Of a stretch of 53,956 nucleotides of DNA, positions 45,704 to 52,576 are shown in pieces. The translations under genes and the position numbers were made by a program. The stretch comes from Clostridiales bacterium (GTDB lineage Bacteria; Bacillota; Clostridia; Christensenellales; Christensenellaceae), in assembly GCA_015056045.1 (NCBI GenBank), contig SVGZ01000015.1, forward strand, positions 1 through 53,956. The letters are read 5' to 3'. The notes beneath the pieces are model-generated. The model ran no database searches and was not told the origin of the DNA. It saw nothing but the letters and a program-made list of their open reading frames with translations. The first letter of the stretch is position 1, and every line of letters starts with the position of its first letter.

Positions 45704-48637
45704 ATGAAAGAAAATAAGCCTGAAAAGGGCAGTTTCAGCGATATGACAGAAAAAGTAAAAGGATTTTTTATCCGCTTGTTTGCGGCAATACGGGATTTCT
45801 TTACACGCAGCTATATTGCGGTAAAACGCTTTTTCATCCGCGGAAAAGCCGAACCGCAGATCCCCGAAGAAGCACTCTCTGGCGGAACGGTTGTTTTTTC
45901 CGGTGCAGCGCAGGCTCTTGGCGGAAAGAAAAAACCCGATATTCCCGAAGAGGAACTCACCGGCAAAGGCAGAGAACCGCACACCATTTATAAAAAAGCA
46001 CGCGGCAGCAGACCGTTTATCCTGCAGCTTTTGGTAACGATCTCCAAAGTTGCCATTCTTGCCATTCTGACGATCTGCATGATCGGCTTTGGTGCGGTTT
46101 TAGGTCTTGCAAACGGCTACCTCGAATCCACACCGGATCTCGACCTTGAACAGCTCACGGAAAACGACCTCACTTCCAATATCTATGCCGCAGACGGTAC
46201 ACTCCTTACGACCTATGCCGGCATGGAAAATCGCTATTATGCGACACTCGAAGAAATTCCCGATCTTTTGGAACAGGCCGTTATTGCGATCGAAGACGTC
46301 CGCTTTTATCATCACAGCGGTGTAGACTTCAAGCGCCTTTTGAGCTCTTTCATCGGAAACCTGACGGGTTCATCCTCTGCAGGCGGCAGTACAATCACAC
46401 AGCAGCTCATCAAAAACCAGATCCTTTCCAACGAACGCTCCTATAAGCGCAAAATTCAGGAGGCCTACCTTGCCCTGCAGCTTGAACAGGAATATGAAAA
46501 AGAGCAGATTTTGGAAGCTTACCTCAATATCATTCCTCTCGGCGGAACGAATTACGGCGTAAAAGCGGCAGCCAAAGACTATTTCGGCAAAGAGCTCGAT
46601 GAACTCACGCTCCGGGAAATGGCCTGTCTTGCCGGCATTACGCAATACCCTTCGGCATATAGTCCACGCTATGTTTATTACACCTTGAAGGACACGACGA
46701 AGCTCGACAGAAGGATCGAACTCGTCTTAAACGCGATGTACACCGCCGGCTATATTTCCCTTGAGGAAAGAAACGCTGCGCTCGAAGATGAATTTACGGT
46801 CATCGAGGTTTCCACGACAAACCAGATGTACAGCTATCCGCATTTTGTCGAATATGCGATCTCCGACGTCATCACACAGCTTCTCGAATACCGCGGGCTC
46901 GAATATAACTCCACAAACAAGGCAGCGATCGAAAATGAACTCCGCACATCGGGCTATTCGATCTATACAACGCTTGACCCGAATCTGCAGACGACCCTGC
47001 AGGATACCATCGAAAATTATGATGCCTATCCGGGTCTCAGAAACAGCGAAATGAACACGATCAAGCAATCCGACGGTTCGATCATCATTCAGCCGCAGGC
47101 AGCAGCCGTCATCATCGACCAATCGACCGGACAGATCAAAGCTATGGTCGGCAGCCGTTATACACCGACGGCTAAGCTGACGAACAACCGTACCGTAACA
47201 AACCGCATGCCTGTCGGTTCTTCGATCAAGCCGATCGCCGTTTACGGACCTGCCTTTGAAAAAGGCTATTCCGGCGCAACGATCATGGATAATATCCTTT
47301 TGCCGATCCCCGGTTGGGAAACCGATGAAGGTTACCCCACGACTTCGAAAGGCACGCTTGGCCCTGTTACATTGCGAAGTGCTGTTGTCGGCAGCTGGAA
47401 CAACGTTGCCGCAAGAACGCTCATGTACCTGACCACGATCGAGGATGCGGTAAGCTCTCTTGTCAACCTCGGCATTGACCCCGAGCATATCAACAAAGAC
47501 GGCGTAGGCCTTGCCCTTGGTTCAAGCGGTATCAGTATGCTTGAGCTGACGGCAGCATATTCCGCCATTGCCAACGGCGGCGAATATATCGAGCCGATCT
47601 CTTTTACACGCGTAGAAGATCCGAACGGCAATATCGTTCTTTCCGCAGATATGGCACAGGAACGGCACGAAGCTTTTTCGCCCGGAGCTGCCTATATGCT
47701 TGTCGATATCCTTGAAAATGCCGTTCGCTCGGGAACAGGCAGAACCGCACGCATCGATGGCATGACCGTTGCCGGAAAAACAGGCTCCGTTGCCAATGAA
47801 AGAGGCGTTGTCTTTGCGGGCTTTACGCCGTATTATACAAGCGCACTCTGGATCGGTCACGATAATTTTGAGCGACTGGAAAAAGGCGTTTCCGGTTCCA
47901 AAACCGCTGCACCGCTTTGGCAGAGCTATATGGAAAAGATCCACAGAGATCTTGCCGATAAAGATATTTTGGACGGCGATTACAGCGATTACGGGCTTGT
48001 TCGCGAAACGGTTTGCAGCGTTTCCGGGCTTTTACCGACGGAATCCTGCTATCTTGACCCGAATCATGTTCCCGTAACGGATTATTTCCTCCGTGGGTAT
48101 GCGCCCGAAGTCGAATGTACGATCCATCAGCCGGAAATGATCTGCACCGTATCGGGAATGATCTGCGGACCGTATTGCCCGCTTGAAACACAGCAGGCAG
48201 GTTCGGTTGTCGTCTTGCCCGAAGGTTCGGAATATTATCAGCTCGAAACCGAAGAGCTTTTAGGCTATTTCCCGAATCTCCGCTTGCCCGCAGACCCGGA
48301 AACAGGCGAAGATATGACGGTCAGCTGTACAATCCATACACCGGAATGGGCTGAAAATCAGATCCTGCTTGCCAATGCGATCGCTGAGGCAAACGATGCG
48401 ATCAGCTCTGCGGAAAGCTTCATCAGCAGTCACGAAAGCACCTTGCCCGGTGACCATAGAAACCGCATCACGAGTGCGATCGGCGACCTGAAAACAGCGA
48501 TCGGCAGCGAAACACCGGATGTGGAAACCATCCGCACATTGACTTCCGCTCTTACCCAAAGAGTTGAAGAAGCAAAAACCGAACTCGACAACACGCCAAA
48601 CGAAGACGACAACAATGGTTTTGACTGGTTTGGCTGA
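45704..48637 (+). CDS. Class A penicillin-binding protein (transglycosylase/transpeptidase)
   Basis: A 977-residue bifunctional cell wall synthase. A cytoplasmic N-terminal region of about 105 residues is followed by one membrane helix (near 110-135, ILQLLVTISKVAILAILTIC). The GT51 domain follows: VIAIEDVRFYHHSGVD with catalytic Glu197, GGSTITQQLIKN, KIQEAYLALQLEQEYEKEQILEAYLN. The transpeptidase has SSIK (Ser506, Lys509), SWN (564-566) and KTG (near 691). The last 250 residues hold seven Cys in CSVSG/CYLDP/CTVSG/CGPYC-type motifs and a helical end, ending in an Asp/Asn-rich DDNNGFDWFG. The long N-terminal and C-terminal tails are larger than in Bacillus PBP1. It is followed by the ABC-F gene after 28 bases. 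Confidence 0.95.
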   Translation: MKENKPEKGSFSDMTEKVKGFFIRLFAAIRDFFTRSYIAVKRFFIRGKAEPQIPEEALSGGTVVFSGAAQALGGKKKPDIPEEELTGKGREPHTIYKKARGSRPFILQLLVTISKVAILAILTICMIGFGAVLGLANGYLESTPDLDLEQLTENDLTSNIYAADGTLLTTYAGMENRYYATLEEIPDLLEQAVIAIEDVRFYHHSGVDFKRLLSSFIGNLTGSSSAGGSTITQQLIKNQILSNERSYKRKIQEAYLALQLEQEYEKEQILEAYLNIIPLGGTNYGVKAAAKDYFGKELDELTLREMACLAGITQYPSAYSPRYVYYTLKDTTKLDRRIELVLNAMYTAGYISLEERNAALEDEFTVIEVSTTNQMYSYPHFVEYAISDVITQLLEYRGLEYNSTNKAAIENELRTSGYSIYTTLDPNLQTTLQDTIENYDAYPGLRNSEMNTIKQSDGSIIIQPQAAAVIIDQSTGQIKAMVGSRYTPTAKLTNNRTVTNRMPVGSSIKPIAVYGPAFEKGYSGATIMDNILLPIPGWETDEGYPTTSKGTLGPVTLRSAVVGSWNNVAARTLMYLTTIEDAVSSLVNLGIDPEHINKDGVGLALGSSGISMLELTAAYSAIANGGEYIEPISFTRVEDPNGNIVLSADMAQERHEAFSPGAAYMLVDILENAVRSGTGRTARIDGMTVAGKTGSVANERGVVFAGFTPYYTSALWIGHDNFERLEKGVSGSKTAAPLWQSYMEKIHRDLADKDILDGDYSDYGLVRETVCSVSGLLPTESCYLDPNHVPVTDYFLRGYAPEVECTIHQPEMICTVSGMICGPYCPLETQQAGSVVVLPEGSEYYQLETEELLGYFPNLRLPADPETGEDMTVSCTIHTPEWAENQILLANAIAEANDAISSAESFISSHESTLPGDHRNRITSAIGDLKTAIGSETPDVETIRTLTSALTQRVEEAKTELDNTPNEDDNNGFDWFG

Positions 48638-48665
48638 TAGATTTTAACATAAGGAATTTCTCAAA

Positions 48666-50552
48666 ATGGTTATTATAAGCGCTGCGGATATTACGAAATC
48701 CTACGGCACACAATCTGTATTAAAAGGCATTTCCTTCAGCATCAACGAAGGCGATAAGGTTGCGCTCATCGGCGTCAACGGTGCGGGAAAAACGACTCTC
48801 TTAAAAATGCTCGCCGGCGAAGAAGAACCCGATACGGGCAATCTTTACCTTTCCCGCAATACTTCGACCGTCTATATGCGGCAAAATTCTGAGCTGACAA
48901 GCGAAAAGACCGCACTCATGGAAACGATGAGCGTCTTTTCCGACCTGATGGAAATGGAGAAGGAAATGGAAACGCTCGACCTCACAAACGAGCGCGATAT
49001 GAACCGCTACCATACCCTGCAGGAACGCTACATCGAAGGCGGTGGCCTTACCTATAAACAAAAATGCATCAGTGCCCTCAAAGGTCTGTCTTTCCTCGAT
49101 TCGGAGCTTGACCTGCCTTTATCCGAAATTTCCGGCGGACAGCGCACGCGTGCTCTTTTGGCAAAGATCCTGCTTTCCGATGCAGAAGTCCTTTTGCTGG
49201 ACGAGCCGACAAACCATCTCGATATGAACGCAGCGGCATGGCTCGAAGAATTTTTACGCGAATCGAAAAAGACGATCATCCTCATTTCGCATGACCGTTA
49301 TTTCATCGATAAAGTTGCCAACCGCACGTTTGAAATTTCCGGCGGCTATATGCGCAGCTTTGAAGGCGGCTATACAGAGTATTACCGCAAAAAAGCCGAG
49401 CAGGACCGCTCGATCATGAAGAAAAACGAGCAGAAGCGCAAAGAGATCGCACGCATTGAGGGCATCATCGACCAGCAAAAGCGCTGGAATCAGGCGCACA
49501 ACTACGTCACGATCAAATCGAAGCGCAAACAGCAGGAAAAGATCGCACAGACCCTTGAAGAAGAAGCCATCACAGAGCTTTCCATCGGTTTCAAGCTCGA
49601 AGCCGAAGGCGGAACAGGCAACGATATCCTCATCGCGGAGGATCTTTCCAAAGCTTTTGGCGATCTGCAGCTCTTTTCCCATGTCAATATGCACATCCGC
49701 AAAGGCGAAAAAACTTTCCTCCTCGGCGAAAACGGCACAGGCAAAACGACGCTTTTCCGCATCATCATGCAGCAGCAGGAAAGCGATACGGGCATCATCC
49801 GCTTTGGCAGCAGGGTCAAACCGGGCTATTATGAACAGGCTTTTGACCATTTGCCCAAAGAAATGAGCATCCTCGAATGTATGCGCGAATATTACCCGAC
49901 AACGGAAGACGGCATCCTCCGCAATGCTTTGGCGCAGTTCCTTTTCCGTGGGGATGATGTGAACAAGATCGTCGGCAATCTTTCCGGCGGTGAACTCGCA
50001 AGGGTTGCGCTCTGCATTCTCATGATGAGCGGCAGTAACTTCCTTCTTCTCGACGAACCGACAAACCATCTCGATATCGCCTCCAGAGAAGCTTTGGAAG
50101 AAGCCCTTATCAACTATAACGGCACTTATTTCATCATTTCGCATGACCGCTACCTGATCGAAAAGCTTTCCGACCGCATCTTTGATCTCGATGGAGGCAG
50201 CGTCCGCACCTATGAAGGCGGCTATGAATATTATCTCCGCAAAAAACAGGAGCTTATCCAGCGTGAGCCGATCGTCAAAGTCGAAACAAAGGTACAGGAT
50301 AAAGACAACGAATATCGCAGAAAGAAAGACGAACGCAGCCGTGCAAGAAAGCTTGCTTCTGCCCTTGAGCGAACGGAAAAGATGATCGCCAAGCGCGAAA
50401 AAGAAAAAGCAGAGCTTGAAGAAGAACTTGGCCTTGCCGGTGCGGATTTTGAAAAAGTCATGGAGATTTCCGAAAAGATCGGCAAGATCGACGAAGAATT
50501 AAACAGGCTTTACGATGAATTTATGGAGCTTTCCGAAGAAAGCGAAGGGTAA
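48666..50552 (+). CDS. ABC-F family ATPase
   Basis: A 628-residue soluble protein with two ABC ATPase domains and no membrane part. Domain one: Walker A IGVNGAGKTTLL near 35-46, signature ISGGQRTRALLAKILL, Walker B VLLLDEPTNHLDMNA. The linker (residues 235-300) is charged and helical (KNEQKRKEIARIEGIIDQQKR), the P-site tRNA interaction motif region. Domain two: LGENGTGKTTLF, LSGGELARVALC, FLLLDEPTNHLDIAS. The C-terminal 90 residues form a coiled coil. ABC-F proteins act on the ribosome, some as antibiotic resistance factors, others as translation factors (YkpA, YfmR, Uup). This one is more like the housekeeping type by its length and coiled end; resistance cannot be excluded. Confidence 0.93.
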   Translation: MVIISAADITKSYGTQSVLKGISFSINEGDKVALIGVNGAGKTTLLKMLAGEEEPDTGNLYLSRNTSTVYMRQNSELTSEKTALMETMSVFSDLMEMEKEMETLDLTNERDMNRYHTLQERYIEGGGLTYKQKCISALKGLSFLDSELDLPLSEISGGQRTRALLAKILLSDAEVLLLDEPTNHLDMNAAAWLEEFLRESKKTIILISHDRYFIDKVANRTFEISGGYMRSFEGGYTEYYRKKAEQDRSIMKKNEQKRKEIARIEGIIDQQKRWNQAHNYVTIKSKRKQQEKIAQTLEEEAITELSIGFKLEAEGGTGNDILIAEDLSKAFGDLQLFSHVNMHIRKGEKTFLLGENGTGKTTLFRIIMQQQESDTGIIRFGSRVKPGYYEQAFDHLPKEMSILECMREYYPTTEDGILRNALAQFLFRGDDVNKIVGNLSGGELARVALCILMMSGSNFLLLDEPTNHLDIASREALEEALINYNGTYFIISHDRYLIEKLSDRIFDLDGGSVRTYEGGYEYYLRKKQELIQREPIVKVETKVQDKDNEYRRKKDERSRARKLASALERTEKMIAKREKEKAELEEELGLAGADFEKVMEISEKIGKIDEELNRLYDEFMELSEESEG

Positions 50553-50569
50553 TCGGCAAACAAAAAAGG

Positions 50570-50598
50570 TTGATTGTCTATCTGAAAACATCTATAAT
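50570..50598 (+). promoter_or_regulatory. Sigma-A promoter of the Cys-repeat lipoprotein gene
   Basis: TTGATT (50570-50575), 17-bp spacer, TATAAT (50593-50598). The -10 box is covered by the left arm of the inverted repeat at 50594-50651. Confidence 0.85.
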
Positions 50599-50651
50599 AA
50601 AGACAGAAAGTGAGGTTTCCCCATGAAAAAAATACTTTCTGTCTTTATTAT
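50594..50651. repeat. 18-bp perfect inverted repeat around the start codon
   Basis: The left arm 50594-50611 and right arm 50634-50651 are exact reverse complements (18 of 18), loop 22 bases. The loop holds the ribosome site GTGAGG and the ATG at 50623. The left arm begins inside the -10 box; the right arm is coding. Only about the inner 7 bp could form in mRNA if transcription starts near 50605, so the repeat acts mostly at DNA level or is a scar of foldback replication. Confidence 0.8.
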
Positions 50652-51516
50652 TTTTGTTCTGTTTTTCCTTGTCGGCTGCCGCCATGAACATAGCTTTACA
50701 GAGGCAAGCTGCACTTCGCCCAAAACATGCAGCGAATGCGGCGAAACGGAAGGAGATATTCTTCCGCATGATTTTTCGGAAGCAAACTGCGAATCACCCA
50801 AAATCTGCAAAAACTGCGGTCTTACCGAAGGTGAAGCTTTGGGGCATACCTTTGCGGATGCGACCTGCACAGAACCTTCGACCTGTCTTATCTGCGGCAA
50901 TACAAATGGCGAAGCCTTGGGGCACAAGGAAAGCGAATGGATCACACGCGATTATGACCTGACAAGCGGTACCTATGTCAACTACAAAACCTGTTCCGTT
51001 TGCTTCGAAGAAACGCAGACCGAACTGATCACGATGGATACTTTTGTCGATCATGATGATTTTGTTTTTAACATGGCGCAGTTTTATAACAATATGATGC
51101 CTGTCATCCGTTCTTTGCCGCATAATCTCGACACATATTTTGATTTTGGTTCTTCCAGCAATGATGAAGCCTTCGTCAATATCATTGATAAAAATACGGT
51201 TTCAATATGCCTGACTATCTTCTTTTTTGACGATAATACCCCTCTGACATTAGAAGATTTTCCCATACTTGACCCGAACGAAGAAGCCCGTCTCTTTAAT
51301 CATGTCGGTATCGTCTATGACAAAGATGCCGCTTTTATAAAGGATTGCTTGGCGGAGATCATCCTGCTCTTTGACCCACAGCTGGAAAAAGACCCTGCTG
51401 AACAAATCCTTGATGCCTTAAATGAAACAGATGCTTTTCTTGAGCTGAACGGCGTCTATTACAAAAAAGTCGGTGATGATGGGCTCATGATCTCATCCAA
51501 ATTACCGAATGATTAA
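50623..51516 (+). CDS. Lipoprotein with three Cys-rich 26-residue repeats
   Basis: A 297-residue lipoprotein: signal MKKILSVFIIFVLFFLVGC, lipobox LVGC. Just after it come three tandem repeats of 26 residues, each of the form H-x-F-x-x-A-x-C-x5-C-x2-C-G-x-T-x-G-x-x-L, with Cys near 31/37/40, 57/63/66 and 83/89/92, then a fourth, partial CSVCFEE near 126. The His and Cys set could bind metal or be a surface spacer; it occurs in surface proteins of gut Clostridia, by memory. The remaining 165 residues (AQFYNNMMPVIRSLPHNLDT to the end) are not recognised. The ribosome site is GTGAGG. It has its own promoter and terminator. Confidence 0.8.
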   Translation: MKKILSVFIIFVLFFLVGCRHEHSFTEASCTSPKTCSECGETEGDILPHDFSEANCESPKICKNCGLTEGEALGHTFADATCTEPSTCLICGNTNGEALGHKESEWITRDYDLTSGTYVNYKTCSVCFEETQTELITMDTFVDHDDFVFNMAQFYNNMMPVIRSLPHNLDTYFDFGSSSNDEAFVNIIDKNTVSICLTIFFFDDNTPLTLEDFPILDPNEEARLFNHVGIVYDKDAAFIKDCLAEIILLFDPQLEKDPAEQILDALNETDAFLELNGVYYKKVGDDGLMISSKLPND

Positions 51517-51521
51517 AAAAC

Positions 51522-51552
51522 GAAGATGCCGCAAAAACGGCATCTTTTTTAT
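51522..51552. terminator. Bidirectional intrinsic terminator
   Basis: GAAGATGCCG (51522-51531) and CGGCATCTTTTTT (51538-51550), ending both the Cys-repeat lipoprotein gene and the convergent gene. Confidence 0.88.
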
Positions 51553-52262
51553 CTGTTAAACTTAAAAATATTTTCGCAGCAGCCGAAGGTCTTTTCCGCC
51601 ATTCGCTGCATTGCGCGCGCATGAATACGGTCATGCCAGACAAAACGGCGAAGGAGCTTTCGCAAACTCCATTCTTCCCCGTAACTGCCCGCAATAACAG
51701 GATTTTTAAGAAAATCTTCCTTTTCTTCGAGCAAGTCGAAAGCTCTTTTACGGCAGGAGAGGATATCGCCTTCGTTATCTGCATCGACGCCGATCTCCGC
51801 AAAATAATAGCTGTTGACGCTCTTTGTGTGCAGATACATTTCCTCCGCTGTCTGCGGAACTTTCCCGTAAAAACTTTTCCTTTCCGGCAAACAGCTCTTC
51901 TTCTTATCGGGAATGCTTTCATATAAGGAAAGAAAATCCTCCGCAGAACGAAGCGCAAGCGCTTTTAACCCCAGATATTCCGCCATCGTGAGCGGCAGTT
52001 TTTCTTCGGGAAAAATCGCATCCGAATCCGCATCAGCAATAGCAAGGCTGCTTTCCTTTTCATAGATGATCACAGCCTCTGCTTTTTCGGGAACGGAAAG
52101 CCCTTGCCACAAATACCACGATGCGATCTCTGCCGGCATTTTTAAAAGTGCTTCTTCCCGTGATCTTCCGCGGGTATATGCCCCGGGATGATCCACCGCA
52201 TACAGCAGCGAATCCTTCCCGTTATGTTCCAAAAAACAACGAATCTTCATCAATACAAACAT
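51549..52262 (-). CDS. Two-domain protein: HicB-like N terminus, DinB-like C terminus
   Basis: A 237-residue soluble protein. Residues 5-50 (KIRCFLEHNGKDSLLYAVDHPGAYTRGRSREEALLKMPAEIASWY) follow the HicB antitoxin-like strand-strand-helix pattern (FxLxH..DxPGaxtxGxsxEEAL). The C-terminal part is helical and ends KLLRRFVWHDRIHARAMQRMAEKTFG, with His-x3-His as in DinB/YfiT-type metal-binding four-helix bundles; a Tyr-rich centre precedes it (SVNSYYFAEIGVDAD). The combination is known from some Clostridia proteins of unknown function as far as I recall. No HicA toxin is adjacent. ATG at 52262 or 52250 are both possible, and neither has a good ribosome site. Confidence 0.6.
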   Translation of the reverse strand: MFVLMKIRCFLEHNGKDSLLYAVDHPGAYTRGRSREEALLKMPAEIASWYLWQGLSVPEKAEAVIIYEKESSLAIADADSDAIFPEEKLPLTMAEYLGLKALALRSAEDFLSLYESIPDKKKSCLPERKSFYGKVPQTAEEMYLHTKSVNSYYFAEIGVDADNEGDILSCRKRAFDLLEEKEDFLKNPVIAGSYGEEWSLRKLLRRFVWHDRIHARAMQRMAEKTFGCCENIFKFNR

Positions 52263-52308
52263 AAAAACGCCGCAAGTTTAGGTATGCTGTCATAGAGAAC
52301 TATTCTCT

Positions 52309-52345
52309 AAATCAAAACCACCACTTGAAGTGGTGGTTTTGATTT
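52309..52345. repeat. Long palindrome, IS200/IS605-end-like
   Basis: AAATCAAAACCACCACTT (52309-52326), one base, then its exact reverse complement (52328-52345). Directly before it TAGAGAA/TTCTCTA (52293-52309) forms a smaller inverted repeat. Such hairpins mark the ends of IS200/IS605-family elements, where TnpA binds. No tnpA or tnpB frame is nearby, so this would be a lone end or a small non-autonomous derivative. It could also serve as a terminator, although no T-run follows at once. Confidence 0.55.
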
Positions 52346-52457
52346 GCGATTTTTTATAAATAATTGATTTTAATTGACATTTCTTTCAGTTATCTGCCAT
52401 GTTGTTTATGAAACAGATTACTGATTCCCTTCTTTCATTTTTGTCCTGATCCATTTA

Positions 52458-52513
52458 TCAACAAACATCAACAAAAGTAAAAATAAGTTGAATCTCAGTT
52501 GAGGTTTGGTTGA
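52458..52513 (+). promoter_or_regulatory. Operator-like repeats upstream of the radical SAM gene
   Basis: GTTGA occurs at 52487, 52498 and 52509, each exactly 11 bases apart. TCAAC, its reverse complement, is at 52458 and 52468. A -10 candidate TATACT follows at 52525-52530 and has no good -35 at the right distance (GGTTTG at 16 bp). The layout suggests an activator that binds one face of the helix across the -35 region. The ATG is at 52577. Confidence 0.5.
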
Positions 52514-52576
52514 AGATCAAAGGCTATACTGTTTTGAAAATAAGGCAAATAGCCGTTACAGAAAGGATTCTTTGAT

